Source of the DNA: JAGVGT01 sp963807225
GTDB lineage: Bacteria > Desulfobacterota > Desulfobulbia > Desulfobulbales > JAGXFP01
Reading direction: 5' to 3'
Length of the DNA: 64,000 bases
Assembly: GCA_963807225.1 (NCBI GenBank)
Contig: CAWEAD010000005.1
Location: 434,001-498,000, forward strand
Shown here: positions 38,275 to 47,552 of the stretch, piece by piece
Layout: each line of letters begins with the position of its first letter
Position numbering within the stretch: the first letter of the stretch is position 1
Position numbers and translations under genes: made by a program
Notes under the pieces: generated by a model
What the model saw: only the letters and a program-made list of their open reading frames with translations
Databases searched by the model: none
Told to the model about the DNA's origin: nothing

Positions 38275-38438
38275 GTTCCCATCCGGAACGAGGATTTTTG
38301 TTCGAGGCCAAGGCGCGAGGGCGGCGAAAAAGCCCCCGAAAAGATGGGGGATAAACTCCGCGTACGTAGGTGCGTGAGCATTTTTCGACAATGGAGCAAC
38401 GCCGGTATCGGGCAAAAAGACCGTTTCCGGATGGGTAT
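38275..38438. repeat. MITE-like dispersed repeat, copy 2
   Basis: This 164 bp element has inverted ends GTTCCCATCCGGAACG and CGTTTCCGGATGGGTAT. Read on the minus strand its core (CGGTCTTTTTGCCCGAT, then AAAAATGCTCACGCACC) matches copy 1 at 31795-31936. It also holds a hairpin AGCCCCCGAAAAGATGGGGG. It sits 39 bp upstream of the activase start, so it may supply or interrupt that promoter. Confidence 0.75.
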
Positions 38439-38811
38439 TAAGTAGCCTGAACACTCAGGCTATCACAACCCACCCCTTGGCCAAGACTACTTTCACCTTC
38501 TGTCGTTTGCTGAGTTTGGCAGAGAAGGCCAGGTTGCCGGGAAAGCGGCAGGAGGGCAAAGAGGGACGCTGTTATCTATTTATCTAGGGGCTTGACTAGT
38601 TGATCTTCACCGCGCCTTCCGGAAATTCCGCCGGAACCTCCAGATGGCCGGCCCGGCAAAAGCTTGGCCGGTGCCGTCAGTCATCCTTCATAAAGCGTCG
38701 GGAAAGGCGGGATCGCAACGGCCCGCGAGGGATTGACTGTTGGGAAAAGACCGGTAAACTTGGGGCGGTAACCGCGATGGTTACTCTTCTGAAACCTGAA
38801 ACGATACCGAG
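38439..38811. other. Intergenic region, no gene recognised
   Basis: 373 bp between the activase promoter region and the gamma-glutamylcyclotransferase-like gene. Short plus- and minus-strand frames exist but none has a convincing start. No RNA gene or terminator seen. Confidence 0.35.
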
Positions 38812-39231
38812 ATGAACCTTTTCGCCTACGGCACCTTGATGTGCCCCGAAATCATGCAGAGAGTGACCGGGGTCCTGCCGGAAGCTCTTCCGGCCCGCCT
38901 CGACGGTTACCGGCGCGGGCCCCTGGCCGGGGTCGATTACCCGGCTATCTTCCCGCGCCGGGAAGCAGGCGTCGAGGGGTTGCTCTATCTGGACTTGCCG
39001 CCTTGGGTCTGGCCGCGCCTGGATCTTTTCGAGGGCACAACCTATTCCCGCCGCACGGTCGAGGTAACCCTCGGGGACGGAACCAACCGAACCGCCGAAG
39101 CCTATGTGCTCAATCCCGAATACCTCGACCGGCTTCTCGAAGCGGAGTGGAGTTTCACCGAGTTCCTGGCCACCGGCAAGAAACGTTTCGAAAAGGATTA
39201 CGAAAACTTCCCCGCCGCCGACAAAAGCTGA
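38812..39231 (+). CDS. Gamma-glutamylcyclotransferase-like (AIG2/GGCT fold) protein
   Basis: A 139-residue protein with the family signature FAYGTLMCPEIMQRVTG at the N-terminus and YPAIFPRREAGVEGLLYLDL in the middle. The acidic residue in RLDLFEGTTYSRRTVEV corresponds to the catalytic-glutamate region. AIG2-like proteins cleave gamma-glutamyl amines or have unknown roles. It is a single-gene unit, convergent with the efflux operon. Confidence 0.85.
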   Translation: MNLFAYGTLMCPEIMQRVTGVLPEALPARLDGYRRGPLAGVDYPAIFPRREAGVEGLLYLDLPPWVWPRLDLFEGTTYSRRTVEVTLGDGTNRTAEAYVLNPEYLDRLLEAEWSFTEFLATGKKRFEKDYENFPAADKS

Positions 39232-39258
39232 AGATCGTAACCCCTTAGAACGACTTCC

Positions 39259-40725
39259 CTATTTCGCATCCTCCGCACCACCGGCGGTATTGTCGCCAGG
39301 GTCGCCCCCGCCTCCCAAAACCTTATACAGGGAGACCAGATTCAGCATACCGGTCAGCTTGGTCCCGATTACCCCCTGTTGGGCGCTGTACAGCGCCCGT
39401 TGCGAGTCCAGGACGGTCAGGTAGCTGTCGACCCCCTTCTCGAAACGGGCCTGGGAGAGGCTGTAGCTGGCCCCGGCGGCTTCGGCCAGGGCCTGCTGCG
39501 CCTCCATCTGGGACGTGATGGTCCCGCGTTGGGCCAGGGCGTCGGCCACCTCGCGAAAGGCGGTCTGGATGGCCTTTTCGTAAGCGGCCACGGCGAGGTC
39601 CCGATCCACCTTCGCCACCTGCAGGTTGGCCTGGTTGGCGCCATAGGTGAAGATCGGCAGGGTCAGCCGGGGTGAGAAATTCCAGGCCTCGGAACCGGAG
39701 CCGAACAGCCCGGAGAGCTGATCGCTGCCGGTACCGATCGAACCGACCAGGACAATCTTCGGGAAAAAGGCGGCCCGGGCCGCTCCGATGTTGGCATTGT
39801 ATCCCTTGAGCGTTTCCTCGGCCTGCCGGACGTCGGGCCGGCGGAGCAGGACCTCCGAGGAGAGTCCCGGTTTGATTTTATCGCCGGCGAGCGGGGATTC
39901 GATCAGTTCGGTCGGCAGCAGGTCCGGTTTCAGAGGCGCTCCCACCAGCAGGGCAAGGGCGTTTTCATCCTGGGCTACCAGGGTGGTATATCGGGAGATA
40001 TCCACCCGCGCCGCCTCCACTCTGGTCTGGGCCTGGCGCAGATCGAGTTCGGAGGAAACCCCCACCTCGAATCGACGCCGGATCATATCGTAGGTGGACT
40101 GCTGGGCTGCCAGGGTATCCCGGGACAGCTGCAGAAGTTCGCGGTCGGTGCCCAGGTTCAAATAACCGGCAGCCACCCCGGCGATCAAGCCGATCTGCAC
40201 GGTACGCCGGGCTTCGCGAGTGGCCAGGTAGTTCTCCAGGGCCTGCTCCTTGAGGCTCCGGATCCGGCCGAACAAATCCAGTTCGTAACTGCTGACTCCC
40301 AGGCCAACCCCGTACTGCTCGACCGTCATGGCACTGCCGGTACCGGAGAGGTCCTTCGGTAACCGCTGGCGGCTGCCGGAGGCGGTCGCGTCCACCTCGG
40401 GCAGGAGGTCGGCGCGCTGGATCCGGTACAACTGGCGGGTCCGCTCGATATTCAGTACCGCAACCCGCAGGTCGCGGTTGTTCTCCAGAGCGATCTCGAT
40501 CAACTCGCGCAACTGCGGATCGACGAAGAATTCCCGCCAGGGCAGATCGGCCGGCGCCTGACCGGGCTCGGCGGCCGGCTGCTCCTGGTAAGAGGGGCCG
40601 CTGGGCCAGGATGCGGGAACCGGCGCGGCCGGCTGGTTATATTTAGGCGTCAGGGTGCAACCGGCCAGGATAACTGCCCCCGCGCACAGGCTGAAGATCT
40701 TGCTCATCCGTTGTATACGTTTCAT
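39259..40725 (-). CDS. Outer-membrane efflux lipoprotein (NodT/OprM family)
   Basis: A 488-residue outer-membrane channel for the RND pump. The start at 40725 (MKRIQRMSKIFSLCAGAVILAGC) lies one base after the stop of the RND gene, with CAGGAG upstream, and gives a lipobox LAGC. Two OEP repeats follow, with QPAAPVPASW, WREFFVDPQLRELIEIALENN, QIGLIAGVAAGYLNLG, RRPDVRQAEETLKGYNANIG and SLSQARFEKGVDSYLTVLDS. It forms the TolC-like trimer. Last gene of the operon. Confidence 0.93.
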   Translation of the reverse strand: MKRIQRMSKIFSLCAGAVILAGCTLTPKYNQPAAPVPASWPSGPSYQEQPAAEPGQAPADLPWREFFVDPQLRELIEIALENNRDLRVAVLNIERTRQLYRIQRADLLPEVDATASGSRQRLPKDLSGTGSAMTVEQYGVGLGVSSYELDLFGRIRSLKEQALENYLATREARRTVQIGLIAGVAAGYLNLGTDRELLQLSRDTLAAQQSTYDMIRRRFEVGVSSELDLRQAQTRVEAARVDISRYTTLVAQDENALALLVGAPLKPDLLPTELIESPLAGDKIKPGLSSEVLLRRPDVRQAEETLKGYNANIGAARAAFFPKIVLVGSIGTGSDQLSGLFGSGSEAWNFSPRLTLPIFTYGANQANLQVAKVDRDLAVAAYEKAIQTAFREVADALAQRGTITSQMEAQQALAEAAGASYSLSQARFEKGVDSYLTVLDSQRALYSAQQGVIGTKLTGMLNLVSLYKVLGGGGDPGDNTAGGAEDAK

Positions 40726-40726
40726 T

Positions 40727-43700
40727 TCATTTCTCCTGCGAGGTGTTGTCAAGGTTGGCGGCTTCCCCGAAGGCTGGCCGGGGTTGCTTGCCCATGAACA
40801 GGCGGGAAACCAGGACAAAGAAAAAGGGAATGAAAATAAGGTCGATGAAGGTGGCCGACAGCAGGCCACCGGTGACCGCGGTGCCGATGGCGTTCTGGGC
40901 TCCGGCCCCGGCGCCGCGGGTCAGGGCGAGCGGCAGGGTGCCGAAGAAGAAGGCCAGCGAGGTCATGATCACCGGCCGCAGCCGGATCTTCACCGCCGTC
41001 AGGGTGGCTTCGACCAGCTCATGGCCGGCATGCATCTGCGCCTTGATGAACTGGATGATCAGGATGGCGTTTTTGGTTGAGAGGCCGATGGTGGTCAAGA
41101 GGCCGATCTGCAGGTAGATATCGTTGGGCAGCACCCGCAGGGTCACCGCCGTCACCGCGCCCACCAGACCCAAGGGCAGCATCAGCAGGTTGACGAAGGG
41201 AATGGTCCAGCTCTCGTACAGCGCCGCCACGGCAAGAAACACCACCAGCAGCGATATGGCGTACAGGGCCGGAGCCTGGGCGCCGGCGTGCTTTTCTTCG
41301 TAGGAGAGTCCGGTCCATTCGGCGCCGATCCCCGGCGGCAGCTTGGCCACCAGCTTCTCCATCTCGGTCATCGCCTCGCCGGTGCTCACTCCCGGCGCCG
41401 CCTGGCCCTGGATTTCCATGGAAGGAATGCCATTGTACCGTTCCAGCCGGGGCGAGGCAAACTGCCAGCTGGCGGTGGCGAAGGACGAAAACGGCACCAT
41501 CTCGCCACGGTTGTTGCGAACGTACCAGTTGCCGATATCCTCCGGCACCATCCGGTAGGGGGCGGCGGCCTGTACGTAGACCTTCTTGACCCGGCCGTTC
41601 TGGATGAAATCGTTGACGTAGCTGCCGCCCCAGGCGGTGGCCAGCACGCTGTTGGCGTCACTCACCGAGACCCCCATGGCCCCGGCCCGCACATCGTCGA
41701 TTTCGAGCTTGAACTGGGGTGTATCGTTCTGGCCGTTGGGCCGCACCGCCACCAGCTTGGGATTGCCCATGGCCATTCCCAGCAGCTGGTTGCGGGCCGC
41801 CATCAACTTGTCGTGGCCCAAACCGTTGCGGTCTTGAAGTTCCATATCGAAGCCGTTGGCAAACCCTAGTTCCACCACCGCCGGCGGGGCAAAGGCGAAG
41901 GCCATTCCGTCGCGGAATTTCGAAAAGGCCCGCATGGCCCGGGCAGCCACGGCCTGCGCCTTAAGATCCGCGCTCCGCCGCACTTTCCAGTCCTTGAGTT
42001 TGACGAAGGCAATACCCATGTTCTGGCCGCGACCGGCAAAGCTGAAGCCGGTGACGGTGATCACCCCTTCCACCGTCTTCTTCTCGTCTTCCATGAAATG
42101 TTTTTCCAGCTTCCGGATCACCTTAATGGTCCGATCCGCCGTGGCTCCGGCCGGCAACTGGACCTGGCAGACGATGAATCCCTGGTCCTCTTCCGGCAGG
42201 AAGGCGGTGGGCAGCCGCAGGAAGAGGAAGACCATGATGCAGACCAGAGCCCCGTACACCACCAGGAAGCGAATCGGCCGGCTGAAGGAGCCCCCGACGA
42301 TGGCTTCGTAATTGTGCCGGAAAAACTCGAATCCCCGGTTGAAACGGCGGAAAAACCAGGCAAACCAGCCCGACTCCCCCGCCATGTGCCCCTTGGCCAC
42401 CGGCTTGAGAATGGTGGCGCAGAGGGCCGGGGTCAGGATCATCGCCACCATCACCGAGATGATCATGGCCGAGATGATGGTGACCGAGAACTGCCGGTAG
42501 ATGACGCCGGTGGAGCCGCCGAAAAAGGCCATGGGCAGGAAGACCGCGGTCAGCACGGTGGCGATGCCCCAGAGGGCGCTGGTGATCTGCCCCATCGATT
42601 TGATGGTGGCGTCGTGGGGGGAGAGCCCCTCCTCGCTCATGATCCGCTCGACGTTCTCGACCACGACGATGGCATCGTCTACCAGCAGCCCGATGACGAT
42701 GACCAGGGCGAACATGGTCAGGGTGTTGATGGAGAAACCTCCGGCGGAGAGCACCCCCATGGTCCCCAGGAGAACCACGGGCACCGCGATGGTCGGGATC
42801 AGGGTGGCCCGGAAATTCTGGAGAAAGAGAAACATGATAATGAATACCAGGCAGACCGCCTCGACCAGGGTCTGGAGTACCTCCTCGATGGAGATCCTGA
42901 CGAAGGGGGTGGTGTCGTAGGGATAGACCACCTGCATACCGGGCGGGAAGTAATTGGCCAGCTCCGCCATCTTGGCCTTGATCCGGTTGCCGGTATCCAG
43001 GGCGTTGGCGCCGGCGGCCAGACGGATGGCCATGCCGCCGATCGGTTTGCCCTGGTAGAAGGACTGGATATCGTAGTTTTCGGTGCCGATCTTGGTTTCC
43101 GCCACGTCCTTCAACTTGACCGTGGAACCGTCGGGATCGGTCCTCAGGATGATGTTGTCGAACTGCTCGGGGGTCTGCAGCAGGGTGCGGGCGGTGATGG
43201 TGGCGTTCAGCTGCTGTCCCTGGACGGCCGGCATGGAGCCGAACTGGCCGGCCGAGACCTGGGCGTTCTGGGCCTGAATGGCGTTGACCACGTCGGTGGT
43301 GGTCAACTTGTAGTTCTCCAGCTTGGCCGGGTTCAGCCAGATCCGCATGGCGTTCTGGGTACCGAACAGCTGCAGTTCCCCGACCCCTTCCACCCGGCTG
43401 ATGACGTCCTGGATGTTGGAGACCATGTAGTCGGTCAGGGAGTTGCGGTCCATGGAGCCGTCCTCCGAGACCAACCCGACGATCAGCAGGAAGTTCCGGG
43501 TCGATTTAACCACCTGGATGCCTGATCGCTGCACGATTTGCGGCAGGAGGGGCACGGCCAGCTGCAGCTTGTTCTGCACCTGCACCTGGGCGATGTTCGG
43601 GTCGGTGCCGGCCAGGAAGGTCAGGTTGATCGAGACCGTCCCGGCCGAGTCGCTGGTGGAGGACATGTAGATCAGGTTGTCGATGCCGTTCAGCTTCTGC

Positions 43701-43897
43701 TCGATGACCTGGGTGACCGTGTCCTGCACGGTCCGGGCCGAGGCCCCGGGATAGACCGCGTTGATGCTGATCTGCGGCGGCGCGATAGGCGGGTACTGGG
43801 AAACCGGCAGGGTCTTGATGGCCAGAAGACCCGCCAGCATGATCAGGATGGCGATGACCCAGGCAAAAATCGGCCGATTGATAAAAAATCGAGGCAT
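40727..43897 (-). CDS. RND multidrug efflux permease (AcrB/MexB, HAE1 family)
   Basis: A 1056-residue inner-membrane proton antiporter with twelve helices. Marks include the start MPRFFINRPIFAWVIAI, the helix-4 motif VIVIGLLVDDAIVVVENVERIMSEEG with the proton-relay aspartates, GIATVLTAVFLPMAFFGG, FLPEEDQGFIVCQVQLPAGA, and the C-terminal helices with LLTTIGLSTKNAILIIQF. The porter-domain loops are complete. It pairs with the membrane-fusion protein upstream and the OprM-like channel downstream to pump lipophilic compounds out of the cell. Confidence 0.96.
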   Translation of the reverse strand: MPRFFINRPIFAWVIAILIMLAGLLAIKTLPVSQYPPIAPPQISINAVYPGASARTVQDTVTQVIEQKLNGIDNLIYMSSTSDSAGTVSINLTFLAGTDPNIAQVQVQNKLQLAVPLLPQIVQRSGIQVVKSTRNFLLIVGLVSEDGSMDRNSLTDYMVSNIQDVISRVEGVGELQLFGTQNAMRIWLNPAKLENYKLTTTDVVNAIQAQNAQVSAGQFGSMPAVQGQQLNATITARTLLQTPEQFDNIILRTDPDGSTVKLKDVAETKIGTENYDIQSFYQGKPIGGMAIRLAAGANALDTGNRIKAKMAELANYFPPGMQVVYPYDTTPFVRISIEEVLQTLVEAVCLVFIIMFLFLQNFRATLIPTIAVPVVLLGTMGVLSAGGFSINTLTMFALVIVIGLLVDDAIVVVENVERIMSEEGLSPHDATIKSMGQITSALWGIATVLTAVFLPMAFFGGSTGVIYRQFSVTIISAMIISVMVAMILTPALCATILKPVAKGHMAGESGWFAWFFRRFNRGFEFFRHNYEAIVGGSFSRPIRFLVVYGALVCIMVFLFLRLPTAFLPEEDQGFIVCQVQLPAGATADRTIKVIRKLEKHFMEDEKKTVEGVITVTGFSFAGRGQNMGIAFVKLKDWKVRRSADLKAQAVAARAMRAFSKFRDGMAFAFAPPAVVELGFANGFDMELQDRNGLGHDKLMAARNQLLGMAMGNPKLVAVRPNGQNDTPQFKLEIDDVRAGAMGVSVSDANSVLATAWGGSYVNDFIQNGRVKKVYVQAAAPYRMVPEDIGNWYVRNNRGEMVPFSSFATASWQFASPRLERYNGIPSMEIQGQAAPGVSTGEAMTEMEKLVAKLPPGIGAEWTGLSYEEKHAGAQAPALYAISLLVVFLAVAALYESWTIPFVNLLMLPLGLVGAVTAVTLRVLPNDIYLQIGLLTTIGLSTKNAILIIQFIKAQMHAGHELVEATLTAVKIRLRPVIMTSLAFFFGTLPLALTRGAGAGAQNAIGTAVTGGLLSATFIDLIFIPFFFVLVSRLFMGKQPRPAFGEAANLDNTSQEK

Positions 43898-44212
43898 TGC
43901 AAATCTCCTTACTTAATATAGCTCGGCACATGGTTGCCGCCGGACTTGAACATAAACAGCGAGCGTACCCCAAGGGCACTTCCTTTGGGCACAGTCCCCG
44001 CGGCCTGCTGCGGGGTTTACGAGCGAATTCGATGCGTAAACTTCCTTTCATACGGAGCTTCCCCGCAGCTTGCGGCGGGGAGGCTTCAATCTCCAGGAAA
44101 TCTCGTCAGCAATTACAGGGTGCGCGGAACCGTATGATCGCTACCACCATCCATAGTCGAGGCTACGGGTTAGGAGTGGGCGCGCGAAGACGCTTGCCCG
44201 GCGCACGCTTAT
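43898..44212. repeat. Cluster of palindromes between the RND permease and fusion-protein genes
   Basis: This 315 bp spacer contains stacked hairpins: CCCAAGG / CCTTTGGG at 43968-43989, CCCCGCGGCCTGCTGCGGGG at 43996-44015, GTTTACG / CGTAAAC at 44015-44041, and CCCCGCAGCTTGCGGCGGGG at 44061-44080. The structure suggests a REP/MITE-type insertion inside the efflux operon, which could lower downstream expression or stabilise the upstream message. No gene. Confidence 0.65.
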
Positions 44213-45493
44213 TTATTTTTTCGCGGCAGCGGGCGGAGCGCCGGCGGGCGCAGCCGGGGCCTCGCTCCCGAAGGGTACCGCCTTCACAACGGAGCCCGGC
44301 CGGGCCTTCTGGGTCCCTTCCAGGATGATGCGGTCGCCGGCCTTGATCCCTTCGTTCACCAGCCAGTCGCTGCCGATGGTCCGCTCGACCTTGATGATCC
44401 GCTGTTCCACCTTCTCATCGGCACCCACCACCATGACCATGGCCTCGCCGGCCGGATTCCTGGTCACCCCGCGTTGCGGCACCAGGATCGCCTGCTCCCG
44501 GACCCCTTCCTGGACAATGCCCCGAACGAACATCCCGGGCAGAAGAAGATGCTTGGGATTGGGAAATAGTCCCCGCAGGGTGACCGAACCGGTGCTCGGA
44601 TCCACGGTCACATCGCTGAACTTCAAGATTCCCTCCTCGGGGTAGGCGCTGCCGTCTTCCAGCAGCAACCGGAGCTTCGCCTGGCCGCTGCCGCCGCTCT
44701 TGAGCCGGCCGCTGTTCAGTTCCTCCATCAGCTTCAAGCGCACGGAGCTGGACTGGGTGAAATCGACGTAGATCGGGTCGAACTCCTGAACGGTGGCCAG
44801 GGGGTCGGACTGACTGGCGGTGACCAATGCGCCGGTGGTTACCAGAGACTTGCCGATGCGTCCCGAGATGGGGGCCGTCACCTTGGTATAGGCAAGATTG
44901 ATCTTTGCCGTCGCGAGGGCGGCCGCGGCGACCCCGATTTCCGCATCGGCCCCCTCAACCGCCGCTTTGGCGCTCACGACATCCGCCTCGCCCTGCCCCA
45001 CCGCCGCGGTGGCATCGTCCAGATCCTGAGTGCTGACGGCTTTGATCGAGACCAGCTCCTTGTACCGCTCCACCTTCAGACGCAGCGGCACCACATTGGC
45101 CTCGGCCCGGACCAGAGCCGCCCTGGCTCCGCTGGCCCCGGTTTTCGCCCGTTCCAAGACCGCCTTGGCACTGTCGACCATCGCCTGGTAAGGGGCGGGG
45201 TCGATCTGATAGAGCACTTGCCCTGCTTTCACAACAGAACCCTCGATGAACAGCCTCTCCTTGATAATGCCGCCCACCTGGGGGCGCACTTCGGCGATCA
45301 GATGGGAAGAGGTCCGGCCCGGCAATTCCCTGGTCAGGGTGACCGACTGCGGGGTTACGCTCACCACCCCCACCTCCGGGGGCGGGGGCGGTCCCCCCTT
45401 GGTGGCGTTCTGTTTGCCGCAGCCGATCAGTGCCAGCGTGCCGGCCAGAATTCCCAGAATGGCTATCCGTTTGACGTTGTTCGTGACTTGCAT
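44213..45493 (-). CDS. RND efflux membrane-fusion protein (AcrA/MexA-like)
   Basis: A 426-residue periplasmic adaptor lipoprotein. The ATG at 45493 (MQVTNNVKRIAILGILAGTLALIGC) has GAGG at good distance, and the lipobox is LIGC. A barrel-sandwich hybrid (VRPQVGGIIKERLFIEGSVVKAGQVLYQIDPAPYQ), an alpha hairpin (about 95-170), a beta-barrel (APISGRIGKSLVTTGALV) and a membrane-proximal domain follow. It links the RND pump to the outer-membrane channel. First gene of the efflux operon, about 120 bp downstream of the TetR gene in the same direction. Confidence 0.93.
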   Translation of the reverse strand: MQVTNNVKRIAILGILAGTLALIGCGKQNATKGGPPPPPEVGVVSVTPQSVTLTRELPGRTSSHLIAEVRPQVGGIIKERLFIEGSVVKAGQVLYQIDPAPYQAMVDSAKAVLERAKTGASGARAALVRAEANVVPLRLKVERYKELVSIKAVSTQDLDDATAAVGQGEADVVSAKAAVEGADAEIGVAAAALATAKINLAYTKVTAPISGRIGKSLVTTGALVTASQSDPLATVQEFDPIYVDFTQSSSVRLKLMEELNSGRLKSGGSGQAKLRLLLEDGSAYPEEGILKFSDVTVDPSTGSVTLRGLFPNPKHLLLPGMFVRGIVQEGVREQAILVPQRGVTRNPAGEAMVMVVGADEKVEQRIIKVERTIGSDWLVNEGIKAGDRIILEGTQKARPGSVVKAVPFGSEAPAAPAGAPPAAAKK

Positions 45494-45614
45494 ATGCACC
45501 TCAAGGGTTAATAATTTTCGTCATTCGTTCCCTGCCCAGCCGATCCTAAAACCTCGCGGCAGACCAACTTCACCGTGCATCTCGCTGCCTGACGGAAGCG
45601 ACGCCCCATCTTCC

Positions 45615-46190
45615 TCAGCGCTTCAGGCCATCCCAACAGGCCTCCACGGTCAACCCGATCAGCTCTTCGTCAAGTTTGACGAAACCGGCGATGTGATCCC
45701 GAGCTACCGTCAGCAGAGGACCTATAGCCAGGGCCAGCAGCACAACCAGGGGAAGCTCCTTGACAATCCTCTGGGCCAGCCCCTCCTCCAGCAGGCGAAG
45801 GTAGAGGTCGGCTTCTTCATCTTGCCCCAAAAGACGGTCCCGCCGAAACTCAATACCATACGGCGAGTTGAAAAACTGCTCCAGGAAACGAAATTCCCGG
45901 GGGTTGGCGATGCAGTACCGGAGCAGCTCGGTGCCCAGGTGGATAAAGCGCTCCCGGATCGTCCTGTCGACTTGATATCCCCGTGATAATACCGTCCCGA
46001 TCTGGGCGTGCAGCACCAGGAACAGTTCGGTGATCAGCAGATCCTTGGTGGCGAAATAGCGATAGATGGTCCCCGCTCCCACCCCGGCCCGCTCGGCGAT
46101 CAAGGCGATGGGGGCCTCATGGAAGCCATGCTCGGCGATGACCTGCAGGGCCGCGTTCAATATTTCCTGGCGTTTTTCGGATATGGCCAT
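45615..46190 (-). CDS. TetR-family repressor of the RND operon
   Basis: 191 residues from the ATG at 46190 (MAISEKRQEILNAALQVIAEHG). The TetR helix-turn-helix is APIALIAERAGVGAGTIYRYFATKDLL. The C-terminal ligand domain (about 70-190) is helical. An earlier GTG start at 46223 is possible, but it would place the coding start inside the palindromic operator, so the later ATG is chosen although it lacks a strong Shine-Dalgarno. Its place in front of the fusion-protein gene implies repression of the efflux operon and itself. Confidence 0.88.
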   Translation of the reverse strand: MAISEKRQEILNAALQVIAEHGFHEAPIALIAERAGVGAGTIYRYFATKDLLITELFLVLHAQIGTVLSRGYQVDRTIRERFIHLGTELLRYCIANPREFRFLEQFFNSPYGIEFRRDRLLGQDEEADLYLRLLEEGLAQRIVKELPLVVLLALAIGPLLTVARDHIAGFVKLDEELIGLTVEACWDGLKR

Positions 46191-46208
46191 TTGGGGGTTT
46201 TCAACTCC

Positions 46209-46226
46209 GGAATGAATGTTCACTCC
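46209..46226. promoter_or_regulatory. Probable TetR-type operator
   Basis: GGAATGAATGTTCACTCC is an 18-bp palindrome (one mismatched pair) of the GAATGAAnnTTCATTC type often bound by TetR regulators of efflux genes. It lies 19 bp upstream of the chosen tetR start. Confidence 0.65.
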
Positions 46227-46467
46227 GGGCGAATATACGGACCATCTCGCCCGCTGTCAAACGATTTTGCGACAATATTTCCAACCCAGGTGTTGGCGGC
46301 GAACCGCCTCTACCAACCTCCGTGAACTGTTCTGTCCGACCATATTCATTTTGGTAGTATTTTCGACATTTGCGTCGACATGGTCCGGAGTCCGAAAGCG
46401 AATCACATTCGGATCTTCCCACATAACTCCCGAGAATTACAAACCAATCGTTATTGTCCCCGAAACT

Positions 46468-46481
46468 GGCACACCCCTTGC
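46468..46481 (+). promoter_or_regulatory. Sigma-54 (-24/-12) promoter of the HEPN-like/Nif11 operon
   Basis: CTGGCACACCCCTTGCTTTT matches the RpoN consensus TGGCAC-N5-TTGC. GG (46468-46469) and GC (46480-46481) are ten bases apart. It lies about 60 bp before the ATG at 46540. No exact TGT-N10-ACA site was found upstream. Confidence 0.8.
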
Positions 46482-46539
46482 TTTTAAGTATTGCCGATAG
46501 TAAGCGGCATTGCGAATTCCACATCCCGAGAGACTATAG

Positions 46540-46980
46540 ATGAATCCAACCATCCAGCCTGCCAACGCCATTTCCAGGGCCCTGCCCATCTCGGGCTGGG
46601 AGGACTTCCTCCGGGAAGGCGAGGCCTACCTTAAGACCGGTACCGGCGCCCATGCCAGGGGGAGGAAGGCCTTCACCCCGGAGATCCTCTACAACATCGT
46701 CACCATGGCCATCGAGAAACTGGTGATGGCGGCCCTGATGCAGCGCGGCGCCCTGCCATACAACCACACCATGGCCGACCTGGTCGAGGCGATGGAGACA
46801 GTTTTTCCGATCGAGATCCTTGACCTGAAAGAGAAGCTGCTCGACCTGGACCACTATCAGGAGATCTGCGACATCGATGCCTTTAACATCCGCCCGCCGA
46901 CGGTTCTGGAAATCCCCGGCATGCTGGAGATGGCCTGGGAGTTGCGGCAACTGGTGCACCGTCTGATCCATCAGGCCTAA
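46540..46980 (+). CDS. HEPN-like helical protein, first gene of a sigma-54 operon
   Basis: A 146-residue soluble, all-helical protein. The segment AIEKLVMAALMQRGALPYNH followed by TMADLVEAMETVF (about 57-90) resembles HEPN domains, which often bind nucleotides or partner proteins. The RxxxxH ribonuclease motif is not clear (RQLVHRLIHQ near the end). It is driven by a -24/-12 promoter and precedes an unknown gene and a Nif11 gene, so a role linked to nitrogen fixation is likely but unproven. Confidence 0.65.
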   Translation: MNPTIQPANAISRALPISGWEDFLREGEAYLKTGTGAHARGRKAFTPEILYNIVTMAIEKLVMAALMQRGALPYNHTMADLVEAMETVFPIEILDLKEKLLDLDHYQEICDIDAFNIRPPTVLEIPGMLEMAWELRQLVHRLIHQA

Positions 46981-46989
46981 GGAGAAATA

Positions 46990-47301
46990 ATGAGCGCCAG
47001 GAACCTCTACCCCCTGGGCAAGGTCAAACAGATCGTCGAGGCGGTTGGCATGGAGGTGTCCTACGCCCACGAAGAGCTGGTCTTTCTGGAGCACAACGGA
47101 TTGCTGCTTCAATTTACCGAGAATGAGAGCGAGGTCCGGGTGCATCGGAACATCAAGGCCAACCAGGCCGAGTTGATCGATGATCTGCTCCGGCTACAGA
47201 AGGAAGCGACAAGTTACGGCCTGCTTTTCAGCGCTGGTTGTCCCTACCGTCTAAGCGAGGTCGACGCGGAGAACATCCGGATTGAATTTGTAGAGCATTG
47301 A
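46990..47301 (+). CDS. Hypothetical protein, second gene of the sigma-54 operon
   Basis: A 103-residue soluble protein, MSARNLYPLGKVKQIVEAVG, with an alpha/beta pattern (MEVSYAHEELVFLEHNGLLL, then VRVHRNIKANQAELIDDLL). It starts 9 bp after the HEPN-like gene with AAGGAGAAA upstream. Family not recognised. Position between a HEPN-like gene and a Nif11 gene suggests a nif-linked accessory role. Confidence 0.65.
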   Translation: MSARNLYPLGKVKQIVEAVGMEVSYAHEELVFLEHNGLLLQFTENESEVRVHRNIKANQAELIDDLLRLQKEATSYGLLFSAGCPYRLSEVDAENIRIEFVEH

Positions 47302-47330
47302 TTTTTAAAAATAATTTGGGAGGAATAAAC

Positions 47331-47552
47331 ATGGCAAAGAAAGACGTGGAAAAACTGTTGGTCGCCGGCGGCGAGGATAAAAATATCCGGGCCAGATTTG
47401 ACGTCCCCGGCACCCGGGAGGAGTTCGTCGCCCTGGCGGCCGCAGACGGTTACAACTTCACCGTCGAAGAGCTCGACACGGTTCTCAAGGAGTCGGGCGA
47501 CGTCTTCGAGAAGAACGGCAACCCGGCCAAAAGACAGATCTGGTGGGTGTGA
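47331..47552 (+). CDS. Nif11-domain protein
   Basis: 73 residues from the ATG at 47331, preceded by GGGAGGAA. The pattern (KDVEKLLVAGGEDKNIRARF, EEFVALAAADGYNFTVEELDTVL) is the Nif11 domain, found next to nif genes and as a leader domain of some ribosomally made peptides. The double-Gly leader cleavage site typical of peptide precursors is missing, and the C-terminus ends NPAKRQIWWV, so a stand-alone nitrogen-fixation protein is more likely than a peptide precursor. A terminator follows at 47730. A decayed relative lies near 49.34-49.45 kb. Confidence 0.85.
   Translation: MAKKDVEKLLVAGGEDKNIRARFDVPGTREEFVALAAADGYNFTVEELDTVLKESGDVFEKNGNPAKRQIWWV

Noticed and set aside
46227..46460. NifA activator site for the HEPN-like/Nif11 operon
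   Set aside because: Only TGT-N14-ACA and one-mismatch versions (GGT-N10-ACA near 46370) were found; not strong enough to call.
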